Counted from the stretch's first letter, positions 35,030 to 61,984 are shown. The stretch is DNA of 64,000 bases from Thysanoteuthis rhombus (GCA_963457665.1 OY735219.1:35137977-35201976); one strand, 5' to 3'. The notes: a model not told the origin generated them from the sequence alone. Translations and numbers: made by a program.

Positions 35030-49456
<14,427 letters not shown>

Positions 49457-49459
49457 CTG

Positions 49460-50095
49460 AATAAAATTCAATGAAATAAAAATGAATGGATCAATTAAAA
49501 TATATGTAATCTCAAAAATATCATTTCGAACATTTGAATATCTAGTATTATCTGGAAATTCTGAGATGAATCATTAGCTGATCTTCACAAGTTGTTTGGG
49601 ATAGTATTCTCATCCCTGTTGTTTTTATCAGAGTAGGTTGACCAATGCAAACTTTGATCCACCTAGTATTGTCTTGAATTTTAAAACAAATCATTATCCC
49701 AGTTCCCCTAGTTATTCATACTACAATTCTCATCTTTTGTAGTAAAAAGATACTTCCATTATTTATCAAGCAGGAGTTAGTTTTATGCTAGTCAAGTTAA
49801 CAAAAAGGGGAAGCAATTCCGCTCTACATTAATCGATGAAATATATATAAATATGAAGTGGAAGTTGCTTCCCTTTATTGTTGAGATCAACACAAAACGA
49901 AAGCTCGGCAAGCTATATTCCAAATTCTACATTCAACACTTTTTTTTTCAATGATTTCCTCTAGCAAATCATACATGAATCATTGAAATTATAAGCAGAA
50001 ATATTTCTTAGAAGAAATTAGCTGTACAATGTACAATATAGCGAAAAATGATTGAATCGCAAATTAGTTTAGTTTCATCTAAAAGGTGTCCGAAC
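49460..50095. other. Upstream flank or first intron of the Deltex-like gene
   Basis: Directly 5' of exon A. No clear upstream exon ending in the required phase is visible. Confidence 0.4.
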
Positions 50096-50097
50096 GT

Positions 50098-50264
50098 AAA
50101 AAAAAAAAAAAAAAAGTTACCAGTCGGACCGAATGACATCCGATCGATACCTGGGTGACTCTCAAAGATTTTTAACCGGGGTTTTAGGGTACGGACAGGA
50201 CCATGTAACTCCCGGGCAGGTTCGGTTGTCACATTTGTTTTCTTTTTCTTTTTTTTTTTTTTTC
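50098..50264. repeat. GC-richer unclassified insert between A-run and T-run
   Basis: Bounded by 17 A at 50098-50114 and a T-rich run at 50240-50264. Inside is GC-richer sequence (GACCGAATGACATCCGATCG; CCCGGGCAGG) unlike the flank. It looks like a small retro-inserted sequence. No tRNA or 7SL box is recognised. Confidence 0.4.
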
Positions 50265-50819
50265 AATTCAAGACCCCCTTTTAATACAACATAGGTTAAA
50301 CACATCCTATTAGTTTGTATATAATCAACTTGGTCAGGTTTTTGTCGTTTTGACCCAGAAAGGTTCCTCTTTTAGCCAAAAAATATTCCGTCGGAGTTAT
50401 AAGAATGAATCATCGGTGTATTCCAACGCCACAATAGTTATGGTAAGCCATGGCACAGTGCTTCAGGGCATGTAGAAATGGCATCACGCAGCATAACAAA
50501 TGAAGATTGAATAAGAGGCATTGCATATAAACCAATTAGATAAATTAATGAAATATAGTATTTATATAAATGGATGGAGTAACATACAAAACCAGATTAA
50601 GAATGGAATACCGAATAAATGATTAAATGAATAGATCTACAGATAAAAAATGAGATGATGAAATTCTTCAAGGGTCCAAACAAGTGATTATTTTAGATTG
50701 GAATAAGACAACAAAAAAAAAAACTCTCCTTGCATTCCGTTCTCTCAACTGATAACATTCTAAAGTCACAAAAAAAAAAGGATAACGAAGAATGTTTGAT
50801 CATGGTGTCCGAAGTGTTT

Positions 50820-51010
50820 AAAAAGGCATTTACCGTTATCCCTTTTGGGAGCTGGTGAGGCCAGCATCTACGGTGACTTAGAACGCATTTATCATTGCCA
50901 GCCCGGAAACCGTAGATAATACAGCTAACGAGATGGGCGCCAGAAACTATGTTCTGGGCTCGGATTCTCAGTCTATCGCAAATGATAAATGGACAATTCA
51001 AAGAAATCAA
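50820..51010. other. GC-richer, structure-prone island
   Basis: Several inverted repeats: ATCTACGGT (50867) with ACCGTAGAT (50909); ATTTATCATT (50887) with AATGATAAAT (50981); CCAGAA-CTAT-TTCTGG near 50941. One minus-strand open frame of 114 codons covers it. It could be a promoter-side island of the gene, an RNA or a mobile piece; not resolved. Confidence 0.35.
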
Positions 51011-51129
51011 GGTCTTAAACGCTGCTCTGCAATACACAAGTATTGGTAAAAGTATACCTCGAAAATCACCAACTTAATCATTTACCGCACTTTGCACACC
51101 CAAGTCGTGTCAATTGTGCGATACACAAA

Positions 51130-51169
51130 ATCGAGGAAAATGAGAAAGAAGGCGAAAGAAAGAGGACGG

Positions 51170-51200
<31 letters not shown>

Positions 51201-51310
51201 AGAGTAAAAGAAAGAGAGCGAAAGAAAGAAAACGAAAAAAGAAAGAGAAAATGGAAAGCTAAGAGTGAAGAGAGGCGAGACAGAGAGAGAGACAGAGATA
51301 CAAGAGAGAT
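51130..51310. repeat. Purine-rich tract with (GA)n core
   Basis: GAGA run at 51171-51193 within about 180 bp of A and G. Confidence 0.9.
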
Positions 51311-51469
51311 TATTTTTTCTCATCGCATCAATGATTCGACTGGTGTTGCTAATAATGATAAATTTGAATCAATTATTTTTCTTAATGGAGAGATCAGTTG
51401 ACTAATCACAAGAGAGAATTATTTCATGCATTAATCATATTCCTAAAGAATTTTTACAATCACTGTTTT

Positions 51470-52580
51470 CCACTTGTATCGGCCAAAATCAAGGGAGGGG
51501 TATTTTTTCCATTTTTGAAGTTCAAAATTGGAGGGGATTCCTTCTTTTCACTTTTACGGATGAAAATGGAGGGGGGGGATTCCCCTTTTCCACTTTTGAG
51601 AATCCGAATTGAGGATAAATCTTTCCTACTTAGGGTCAAAATGCAAGGGAATCTCTTTTTTTCACTTATCGATGTCAAAATCAAAGGGACTTTTTTTTTT
51701 CATTTTTATGGGTCCTAATGGAGAGGTCATTCCATTTTTACGAGGTTGAAATCAAAGGGATTTTTTTTCTCACTTTGAGGGGTTGAAGGGGGGGATTGTT
51801 TTCACTTTCAAGGGTCCAAATCGAGGGAAGGATTCTTATCACACATAGCCGTCAAAATCAATGGGAATTTTTTTTTCTCTTTTTGGGGTCGAAATCTAAG
51901 GGATTTTTTTTCCACTTTTACGGGGCAAAATTTATGGGGGTGTTTTTTATCACTTCTAGGGGTCAAGCCAAAAGAAATTTCTCTTTACATTTAAGGGTCA
52001 AGATCGAGGGGACATTTTTTACTTTTATGGGTCAAAGTTTTGGTTGAGATTTCACTTTTAGGGTTTTAAATCATGGGGTCGGAATCCAGGGATTTTTTTT
52101 TTACTTCATGGGCTCAAAATCGAAGATGAAGATTTAATTTACTAATAGGGGTCAAAATCAAGGATAATTTTTCTTCCACTTTACGGGTGAAATCGAGGGG
52201 TAGTTTTTTTGTTTTATTTTTAGAGGTCGAAATTCAAGGGAATTTTTTCGAGAGGAAGATTTTTTTTTTCACTTTTAGGGCTCAGAATCGAAGAAATTTT
52301 TGCTATGCTTTCAGGGGAGAGAATCCTAGGGAACGTTTTTTTTTTTACTTAAGAGCTCAAGATCAAGAGGAATGATTAGAATAACATTTATTATTTCTTT
52401 TAGAGAAAATAAATGTTCCCTCTCGATTGTGACAATCGAGAGGAGACGTTTATTTTCATTCTTAGAAGTCAAAATCAAGTGGTATTCTCAAAAAAAGCAG
52501 CCTAAAATCGTTTCTCGTGTTTAGGGGTCAAAATCGAGAGGGAACTTTTACTTTCATCTTATGGGCTTAAAATAGAGTTG
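51470..52580. repeat. Degenerate satellite, about 45 bp units
   Basis: About 22 units of the type GGGTCAAAATCGAGGGGA followed by T6-10 and CACTTTTA. Units vary in length and are far diverged. Open frames rich in F and K are artefacts. Confidence 0.85.
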
Positions 52581-52735
52581 AAACTCTTCCCCTTTTTGTC
52601 ATTAACCTCTCCCCTTTTCAACATCCACTCCGAATGTCTTTTTTTTTTTTTTTTTTTTTACTTTTGGCTCATTTTTTTTTTTAAATTCATTCCCCTTTTT
52701 AACAAAAGTCTCGCTCAAGGATAACCTTGTCAGCT

Positions 52736-52999
52736 AGGCTAAAATAAAACTGAAGTAACTGAGTAGCAACACTAAAGTAAAACTTGAGTAACTATTTTAT
52801 AAGGCTAAAATAAAACCGAAGTAACTGAGTAGCAACACTAAAGTAAAACTTGAGTAACTATTTTATAAGGCTAAAATAAAACCGAAGTAACTGAGTAGCA
52901 ACACTAAAGTAAAACTTGAGTAACTATTTTATAAGGCTAAAATAAATCCGAAGTAACTGAATAGCAACACCAAAGTAAAACTTGAGTAACTATTTTATA
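52736..52999. repeat. Four tandem 66 bp repeats
   Basis: Units 52736-52801, 52802-52867, 52868-52933 and 52934-52999, starting AGGCTAAAATAAAACCGAAG. Units 2 and 3 appear identical; units 1 and 4 differ by a few bases. The right edge is sharp. Confidence 0.97.
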
Positions 53000-54980
53000 T
53001 CCAACCGATTTTCAACTCGTATAACCAAAATCGTTTAAGTTTAAATTCTTTAAAAAAGTGAATATATTTGCTTCACAAACAAAAACTGGGGTTAGATTCA
53101 AGAAAGTTGCATTTAATTTCGCCTAAACATACAGCGTCTACTTTTAGACAACTTTTCACTGAAGTTCACTTCTATGGACATTTAAAACGAAAACAACTAA
53201 CTGGCTACAATGAAATCTTAACAAACACCGTACAAAAGGAGTCTCTTATTCAGCTTACAGTAAAAAAAAAAAGAGAAAAAAAGATATTTCAGAATTGAAC
53301 TCACGCAACAAAGCTAATAATTACCGATGACACTTTTCTCCACCAAAAACACACCTTCAACCATATGATGATACCTAGAAAAATTGAAAAATGTAACTGA
53401 ATCGCACCAGGAAATCAAGTTAGGAAATAAGAGTGAAACTAAATCTTACTAGAAAATAAAAACGAAACTAAATCATAGTATTTAATCAGAAGTGGGTTAA
53501 CCATCAGTCTCAACACTTGGGGTCGGGAATTGAATAGTGGAACCCATAGCAAAAAAATTGTTAGTATACAATAAATTTACTTCTGCATCTCCTGGGTCTA
53601 ACCGAGGGAGAAAACTCTAAAAAATGTCATGGAAGGGAGATGATCGCCATCTCCTTCGACTTGACGCGAAAATTCACAAATAAATCAATGGGAATTAAAA
53701 AAGAATTTTTTTAAAAAGAATTTGATGAGATAACAAGCTCGACAAAATGATTTTTCTGCAGAAAATCTTCCTTTTATTTGGAAACATTTAGAAATACTTG
53801 AAATCTTGGGTTAAAAAAAAAACTGGAATCATCATTTAGATACATTTAGAAACATCGTTTTAAAAAATGCTTTCTATCTTGAATAAAATCGGAAAAAATA
53901 TCAAACGCTACAAAATTAATTTTTTTGCAGAAAATCTTTCTTTCATTTCAAAACGTTTAGAAATATTATTTTCAAGAAATAATGCTGTTTATTTCTATTT
54001 TCATTCAACTGCAGAGATAAATCAGTTCACTACATACAGTTCAGTAAGTATTTGTTGCCAAAAATGGTGCATTGCCAAATCGCTGCATTATTCGTTTATT
54101 TTTTAGAAATATGATTCTTTTTCCAGAAAAGTTATTATTTCACAAAAGAGATAGCCTTGGCTACAAAAATTGTCAATTAGCATTACCTAGAATAAAACAC
54201 AAAAAATCTTTGTGATGGGATAGGATCTTGTGTTTTTATCTATGTTGTCCTCCTTGTAATTTGATTGTCTACGAAAGTTTATTTTTTAAATCCACTCTTT
54301 CCATACACAGTCAAGAAGTTCATTTTTAGATTTGTGCATTGTTTTAACTATTTTTTCTTAATTTTTGTTCATCACTTTCAGCATAGAACTTTAACGGTTT
54401 TTGTCCACAATGAAAATAAACCAAGAAAAAAAAAACCCTGGGGACTATCATTTGTTATGGGTGTCTATCATCATCATCGACATTTTGTCCCTTTTCTCAG
54501 TTGGATTACTTCATTATTCCTTAGAATATTTCGATGAAATATTGTACGTAGGCTTGTGAAGAGATTCTACCAGGGGGATTGTGAGTTGCTACCAATCTGA
54601 TTGTTTAATGTTTATGTGTATTATATAAGTAAAAACGTCGATTTTGTTTGCAATTAAGGAAAATTCTCAAATATTATCAGATCTTGTTGACATTTGGCTA
54701 AAATGTTATCAAAATCCTAGGAATTAGAAAAATTAATTGTGAGTTATGGTTCATCCAATGGTTTGCTTACATTTTATATGTAAATAACCATATGTCCACT
54801 TGTAAAAAATATTGAATCTAGGAAATGTTAAACTGATTAGAATGAAAATTGTTATACAGGGCTATGTGCATCAATTTACTAAAAACACAACTTGAAACGT
54901 TTTTAAGAATTCTATGTTTTGAATGAAAAAAACAGGGTATCTTGGATGAAATAGTCCTCAAGAATAACTAATTGCCTCAC
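53000..54980. other. No gene recognised
   Basis: A minus-strand 50 nt segment 53374-53325 has a TTTTTCTAG acceptor and a GTAATT donor but does not fit the phase of exon A. Otherwise AT-rich unique sequence. Confidence 0.35.
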
Positions 54981-54983
54981 TCT

Positions 54984-54985
<2 letters not shown>

Positions 54986-55031
<46 letters not shown>
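54986..55031. repeat. (AT)n microsatellite, tail of SINE A
   Basis: 46 bp of AT dinucleotide at the 3' end of the minus-strand SINE. Confidence 0.97.
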
Positions 55032-55035
<4 letters not shown>

Positions 55036-55282
55036 ATTGATAATTGAGTCATCTAAAAAGAGCTGTTTCATTGTACTACAACGCTTCAGTGAGGCTATAG
55101 ACTATCCAGTACTACAAGGTATGATCGAAACCTTCACTTCAGACCCGAAAGCTAGCATTTTACCCCTGCCCTACGCAGAACTGTACGGTCTGTAGGATTG
55201 AATTTAGGCGATGTATTTACTTACGCACAATTCCCCATCCACTAGAGTGCTCCATTCCAAAGTTGGAAGAGCAGTGCTATAT
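55032..55282 (-). mobile_element. SINE family A
   Basis: Minus strand: GGAGCACTCTAGTGGATGGG, GACCGTACAGTTCTGCGTAG, B-box-like GTTTCGATCATACC, tail AGCCTCACTGAAGCGTTGTA. Slightly diverged full tRNA part. Confidence 0.75.
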
Positions 55283-55284
55283 AT

Positions 55285-55412
55285 ATTCAAGATATGGACA
55301 CTATTTAGTCAGACAGAATGAATTATAAATTGCCTTTTATTATATAGGAACTTATCTGAAATAATTTCCCATCATTCCACGGTTAATTTATCATTCAATT
55401 TGGACAACTTTT
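55285..55412 (-). mobile_element. SINE family B 3' fragment
   Basis: Matches 31020-31115 on the minus strand: AAATTAACCGTGGAATGATG, GGAAATTATTTCAGATAAGT, TCCTATATAATAAAAGG. The tRNA-like head is missing. Confidence 0.65.
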
Positions 55413-55419
55413 TTGGTTT

Positions 55420-57055
55420 TTGGTTTTTGGTCTGGTCATTGTCATCCGTCATTATTGCTACTTATGAAAATAAAGTCAAAATTCAATAGTGGAAGCAAAA
55501 ACTGAACATTACTTGGAAAATTTGTCCATGTGCTTTCATTTTACAATAATTTAGTTGCATTAACTCTAGATTCTTTTTCCTTTGATTTTCTAAAAAACGT
55601 TTTATTAAAAAAGAAATTTATGGGAATCTCTCTTTAGTACATAAATGTTTATACTTTAGGTTTCAGGATCATGAGTCTAAAAGAGCCAATACTCTCAAAT
55701 TCTGTTTATATGTATGTGACCTCTAAATAGCTGAACTAGTGCAAAAAAAAGTCTGGGTAATTAACAACTGAATAATAATGGTGAGGGGACCTGTATTCGT
55801 GCTCAACTAAGTAATAATGATCTAATTTCAGTCTATCTATATTATAGTAAAAGTCTGATTCTGTTCATCTGTATGTGACCTCTAAGAAACCAAAAAATAG
55901 AATTGTAGACAGAATTAAGGTATCCCTAAAATGCACCAACTTAGAGAATCCAAAAAACTTGGAGATCTGCAACTGAATAATAGTGTGGAGACTGCATCTA
56001 CACTTACACTATGGTTATTGATATGATGTCCATCTATTTATCTATCTATCTATCATAAATGTCACATCTGATAGTTGCATTGTTATGTCCTCTGGAATGT
56101 CTACTTCTGACTTGTGTGCTTAACTCGTTACCTCATATTGAGCTCTGTACACACTCTAATATCCCAGGCTACACCCATAGAATCCAAATCTCAATGCCCT
56201 CTTTCCAGATCAATGGTTACCACAAGCTATTAATGTTGATACTCAGTCTGCTGGTTGAGTAATCTGAATCTATTATGTTCATTCAACCTTCCCATTCACC
56301 GATGCTTCTCCGTGGTTATTATTTTAGCTTCATTCCATAAAGGTCGATGTACTTCCCTCTCCCTCCACACATGGTCAGCCATATGAAATTTCAAAATGTT
56401 TGCAAAATGTACGCAGAAAGAAGTTGAGACTGTGTACTTACATTCAGAAGTTTATGCAGGCTAAATAGATTTTCTGGCTCTTTGAACTAGCAATACCATT
56501 CAGGGTGTTAGCAGTGTAAAAAGGGAAGCTTTTTCTTTTGGGCATCGATGAACAAAAGAGAAAGAATTCAAAACTTGTGCCTGTCACATGACAGGCTTCC
56601 AGGTTTCTCATTGAATATGGGTATCCAAGCAAAGATCAAAGTCTATGTTTGAAACTATCAAACAAAACTGTTATCAAAACTATAAACATACGTTTCTTTG
56701 GTTTTCGAGTTGGTCTGACTGGCCGACTGGCTACGTATGTACATATCAAGTGTGCAGGCCGCACAAATGGAGCTGAAGGGTTGAAAATCTAAACATTTAT
56801 TCCTTGTTATGTCTAAAAAAAAAACGTTTTTTTGTTTTTTGAAAATGACCTCCCTAAATAGGTTTTTAGTGTGGGGTTCAATTTGCAATGACAGTTTAGG
56901 CAAAATAAATCACTCTTTTTTGACTAGAAGCAATCATATTTTTTTCTTTTCAATCATACATTTTTCAATGATTACAGCCCAACCTGAGGAGTAAGTCCAT
57001 GCATTTGTCTCTTTGTTTCATTCAGTGAGTTTATTGACAGGGCAGCTTTAAGCCA
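55420..57055. other. No gene recognised
   Basis: Contains (TATC)n at about 56032-56055 and repeat D copy 2 at 56690-56835. Confidence 0.4.
56690..56835 (+). repeat. Dispersed repeat D copy 2
   Basis: Counterpart of 39530-39685 (GAGTTGGTCTGACTGGCC, TGGCTACGTATGTA, TTATTCCTTGTTATGTCTAA). The hammerhead-like core here reads GCTGAAGGGTTGAAAA and is destroyed. Confidence 0.5.
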
Positions 57056-57061
57056 ATTGGG

Positions 57062-57133
57062 CCCCACACCAAAGGGGGCCCCACACCAAAGGGGGCCCCA
57101 CACCAAAGGGGGCCCCACACCAAAGGGGGCCCC
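57062..57133. repeat. 17 bp minisatellite, four units
   Basis: CCCCACACCAAAGGGGG repeats with 17 bp spacing from 57062, and a partial fifth unit. The units are identical, so expansion is recent. Confidence 0.97.
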
Positions 57134-57139
57134 AAATTT

Positions 57140-59000
57140 GCGCATGTTCCAATCTTCTCAAACACATACAACACCACATTGCAGATGTATAAGATAATTT
57201 ACAGAGAACAGCAACAACATCAATTTTCTTCTGAATTCTCAAAGATTCAACAGTGTTTGTTTTACACTGTTTATATTTAAAAAAATCTTTTTAGTGTACT
57301 TGAATTAAATCATATTTTAATCAAATACAGAAGAACATTAAAAAATATATTTCTGTTAAATTTTCAGGCGCACATTTTGATCACTTTCCATTGCATCATA
57401 GAGATATAAAGTTTATTTATATTTCTAAGATTCTACAGCCTTTGACAGTTTACAAGGGGCCCAACAAAAAATATTTTCCATTGGGCCCTGCAGCAGCTAA
57501 GCTCTTGTTTGTAGAGAAGCCATTTCCTGAATTTACTTCTTTTTCTAATGCAGTGCAGGTGTAGATGTATAGTTTTATTGTTTGTGTTGAACCTTCATGC
57601 AAACATCAGACATATTTGAAGTGGATTAGATTCAGCACAAGTCCTGTTTGTCATCATCAATGCAAACAGGACATCCTTTACAACCAAGGTTCCCAACTCT
57701 GTGCCTTTAGGCACCATTGTGCCCACCAAACCTTTTGTGTACCCGCCATAGACTGGCTACCATTATGTTTTTCTTAATTATCTTTTTTTACACTACCATT
57801 GATGTTTTTAATATTTTAGTGTTACAATTGCATATTTTGAATTCTTGAGTGAATGAATTTTTTCCCCATCTGGTTTCCCTTGTACCCCTTACTCCTGTTT
57901 ATTAGGCCAATGCAAGGTTGCCAGATTAAAACCTGTCTATGAAGCCAAACAATATATGAAAAAAAGAAAGAAAAAACAAGTAAAACATACTTAAAAATGG
58001 TTTTGATACTTATGTTGCAAAGTGTAACAACTTGGAAAGTGTATTGTGTATTGCAGACTATTGGTGTGTTGCGCAGTGTCATTGACAGTACACAAAGAAC
58101 AACAGGGAATAGAAAATGGGGAGAAAGTGGAAAACAAAGAAGAAGAATGAGATAAAGACTAAGATGGCTGATCAGCAGCCAACTGTGGCTCTTGTCATTG
58201 AATGATTCATACTAAACATACACATGCATGCCACGAACATATATACATATATATATACCCATGCATATTTGGTAACTATACACATTTATGTATATAAGTG
58301 TTTGTGGCATATATCAGTAAGTCTATGCGTGCACAATAGTGGCATTTGTGGATGTGAGTATGTAGTATGTGTGTATATGTGTGGGTAGTATGTTGGTATG
58401 TGAGTATATATGTAGCATATGTGTATGTGGTATGTGTTTTTATCTGCGAATGGGTATGAGTATTTTGCATTTTAGATGGAACATTGTTAACAATTTGTGG
58501 CACAACAGCCAGCAGGCTGGGAAAACGGAACGTCCACTCTTGTGAATTAAGGCTTACTGAATTTAGTTACATGGTTCATTTATATGATAATTGTAATCAA
58601 AGTTACATAGTTCAAGTTTGGTGGAATCTTTGAAATTTGATACAGTGTCATTTTGATGGCTGTGTCCCTTTTAATGGGATCCTCTTTTGTTATGATCAAA
58701 ACCAGCCAACCAGGGATCAGGTTTCAATCAAAAGATTCCCTTTGAATTTATGAATCAAATCTTTGAATTTTTTATTCAACCAATTCAAGTTTTTCAAGTG
58801 ATCAAAATCTTGCTCAAATCATTATCAGAAAATTATTTAGAGGACAACAAATGACTCAGTTCACAAGAAACGATTGGTTTTCTTGCAAATATTTTAAGCT
58901 TTTGGATATCCAAAGAAGTTATAAATTAGTAGAACAAAAAGATTGTTTTGTCTGAACCTTCATCATTGATTAGGCCAATACAACAACATTCAAGAATTCC
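57140..59000. other. No gene recognised
   Basis: Contains a degenerate TG/TATG-rich stretch at about 58200-58450. TTCCCAACTCTGTGCCTTTA near 57688 resembles hAT-type ends but is not confirmed. Confidence 0.4.
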
Positions 59001-59008
59001 AACAGATT

Positions 59009-59646
59009 TTGCCTCGTATTCCAAACTTTATATTATATCATCGCATAATCTACCGAAAAGTTTTTTTGTGCAAAAGTGTTTTGTTTGCATACATAATGGA
59101 TGTAGTAATTAAAATAATTATTAGAGCAGGACCTTTGCAACACCATCTTTCTAATACCTCATTAGGAAATACTGAAAATAAACTATTTGATCTTATTTTA
59201 CATACAAAAGTACGAGGACTCAGAAAAAATTAAATTCTCCCAACTAGGAGCTTCAGGGAAGAGATAAACATTGAGCTAGAATGATAGGCTCTATAAATAT
59301 ATTTAAAGCAGAATTTGTTTTCTGGACTTCTCATCAGAAGATGAAGTCTTTTACACTTTTCTGAAATATGAAGGGAATGATAATTGACAGTGATTTCCAC
59401 ATTCAATTGCTTCAAGAGCACTTTGAAAAAAGATTTGAATGTTTTCCTATCGAGGAGTCAATGATCACCTTTTCATTAAATCCTTTTATTTTCCATGTAA
59501 ATATAACAGATATAGCTACAGTTATTGGGATACTTATTCGAAGTAATGACATTGTGCTAAAATCATTTATAACAAACAAGAACTTTTGGAGTCTGGTTGT
59601 AAAAAGCAGCATACAAGATCAAGAAGAAAATTGGAGAATCATGTAG
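59009..59646 (+). pseudogene. hAT-superfamily transposase remnant (ZBED5/GTF2IRD2-like)
   Basis: Frame 59009-59233 reads YHRIIYRKVFLCKSVLFAYI, DVVIKIIIRAGPLQHHL then LFDLILHTKVRGLRK, matching the hAT phrases CIIH-ALCAK, VVKIVNFIRA-L-HR-F and LL-HTEVRWLSRG. Frame 59368-59646 reads FHIQLLQEHFEKRF, CFPIEESMITFSLNPFIFHV and LKSFITNKNFWSLV, matching the following LLTDHFQKRF and NPF segments. The two pieces are separated by a damaged part with stops and probably a deletion. The N-terminal zinc finger and C-terminal dimerisation region are not seen. Confidence 0.7.
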
Positions 59647-59904
59647 TTATCTCCCCTTAACTTGGGATGAGCTCACATCATAATGCGTTGTTGATCATTA
59701 ACAAGAAGCTGTGAGTGTATTAGATAATTCCTGAACGACTGTGAAGGAAGTTGACTAAATTTTCGAAATAACATAATTTTGAAACTTTTTCACATATTCC
59801 ATCAATTTTTTTAATTCATATTTCTTATCCTCCAAATAGAGAAGGCTTTGAAGCATTTAACCATACATGGCAGATTGTACTTTGTTGTTCTTTGCTCTTA
59901 ATAT

Positions 59905-59906
<2 letters not shown>

Positions 59907-59970
<64 letters not shown>

Positions 59971-60000
59971 TTATGTGTGTGCGCGCGCGTGTGTGTGTGT

Positions 60001-60034
<34 letters not shown>

Positions 60035-60035
60035 C
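59907..60035. repeat. (TG)n followed by (GA)n compound microsatellite
   Basis: TG with GCGC interruptions to about 60000, then GAGA to 60035. Confidence 0.97.
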
Positions 60036-60139
60036 ATATTCTGAGCACAGAGCAAGATATATACAACAATTCAGAATTTATGCTAAATAATTTAAATTGC
60101 CTATCAAATTTTTCTTTCATCTTGCGCAAAGATTAAAAA

Positions 60140-61690
60140 TATATTCACAAAGAAAATTTTTGATATAATGAAAATCAAAAATCGATTCAAAATAGGAGAG
60201 ACAATTATTATTTTTTTCATTTTTTACGATCAAAATGGAAATCATAAAATCTAATTGTTTCCCAAAGAAGAATTTCAATTTTGAATACTGCAAATAATTC
60301 TAGATATTATGCAAAATAATTGTTTTCCTAAATCATAGCATTCATATCAGAAGAAAATATGTGAGGGTGTAAATATGAAGGAATGTGATTCTGGCTTCCT
60401 GGATCAAATGCAGAATCTAGACCCCAAAACTGATTCAAGTCGAAGGCACAAATTTTCAGATTACATCTTAAAGATGAATTAAAATAGTTTAATCAAAACA
60501 AGGATTCAGACCTCAATACACTTTAATTTTTATAAAAATGTCTGAATTCTACATTTCATCCTTGTTTTGATAGAATTAAACTAAATTTTAATTATGGTGT
60601 AATCTGAAAATTTGCACTTTTGACCCGAATCAATTTTGGACATTCAATCCACTTCAAATAAAATCACATATGTATGATTAAAATATCCTCCAATTTGAAA
60701 AAAAAAATCTTCTTCATCAAATTAAAAAGCCTTGTAATAATATTTGGCTAAAAATTTCAACTCATTCTGACTACAATAAAAGCCTGGTTATCTTTGTGTT
60801 ATTCTTGAGAATTATAAAACAATAATTATATCAAAAACAGTGAAAGATGAAAAAAGATCATACAAATTGTCATACCTTAATGCATTGATCACTGTATTTT
60901 TTGCTTATTCTCTGAAAATGTCAAAAAAGACTCCAGATACCCCTATGAGTAACAATGATTAGAAAAAGAGAAAGTGTTTATGTTTAACTCAATATGTCAA
61001 AACAACTATTCTGAGATCCCAAATATCTGAAATCTGAAACACTTTTGGTGTTCCTATCAGATAAGGAGTACTCAACCTCTTTATTCAACTTCGTCATCAT
61101 CAGTTGGACATAGACCTTAAGATAAAAGGATATTAGCAACAATTTTTCCATTTTGTATGCTGATGAACTCTCAAATGGTTTTGTTAGTCACTAAGTTTGG
61201 AATGATTCACTTATCAGCCAGTTCCTTTGTTACTTACTAAAATGCAATGTGTTTCCATATTTTTTGTGTGTGTTTAATACTTTTCTGCATCACCAAATGA
61301 GTTCATAATACAGACATGAGCGAATTGCCTATCTTAATGCAGTGGATACTTCAGATGATGTTAAAGTAGAAATCTATTTCTATCAAACTCATTGAATATG
61401 GCTAATAGAATCTTATTTGTCTATTTTAGGGAGCAGAACACTTTAGTTGATAAACTGATACACACACACACACACACAGTTATTTGGGCTTTCATCCTAC
61501 AATATCTAGCATTTATAGATCATATATTAATTTCTTAAATATATATACATATATTCTTATATACACAGAATATGTGTTACAAATCAGGCTAGCAGTATAA
61601 CATAATATAATAATATATCAATAATATAAAGCCACTTCTGAAATGTAATGGGTTTATTTCATAGATTGCTCGATACATACATTTTACTCA
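60140..61690. other. No gene recognised
   Basis: A short reverse RTE tail-like piece near 61090-61116 (CATCATCAGTTGGACATAGA) and (CA)n at 61463-61479. Nothing else is supported. Confidence 0.4.
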
Positions 61691-61853
61691 TGGAGTTGAG
61701 TTTTTTTAGAGTAGAGCTGGAAATGAATGACTCCTATATGGAGTTCAAACCCCTTTGACAAAATGAATATCCCCACACCACCCACTACCACACTCACAAC
61801 ATTCTCACGAAATTCCCAATCAATAGACCAAAAAATCATAGACAACCATCTGC

Positions 61854-61880
61854 CTGACGAGGCCCAAACTGGGCTGAAAC
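61854..61880 (+). ncRNA. Hammerhead-like core motif
   Basis: CTGACGA, a 5 bp stem GGCCC/GGGCT with AAACT loop, then GAAAC. This is the conserved centre of a hammerhead ribozyme as found in Penelope-like elements and retrozymes. Stem III could be only 2 bp and stem I is not convincing, so activity is doubtful. Confidence 0.3.
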
Positions 61881-61984
61881 ATGAGCTAGTTTGTGAAGCG
61901 AATCCACAACCTACTATTTATATTCTTATATATATAAATATATATAAATTTGTGTTTTTGTGCCCAAATTATTCAAATGGAAAT

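Noticed and set aside
50008..50232. 74-codon minus frame across the poly-A/T insert
   Set aside because: It reads through homopolymer runs and has no recognisable domain.
51398..52375. Open frames of 62-106 codons rich in F and K
   Set aside because: Produced by the degenerate 45 bp satellite.
53325..53374. Upstream micro-exon of the Deltex-like gene
   Set aside because: Splice-like borders, but no frame ends in the phase needed by exon A; it would require a further exon that I cannot see.
58276..58503. 75-codon minus frame rich in T, H and Y
   Set aside because: Arises from a TG/TATG-rich simple repeat.
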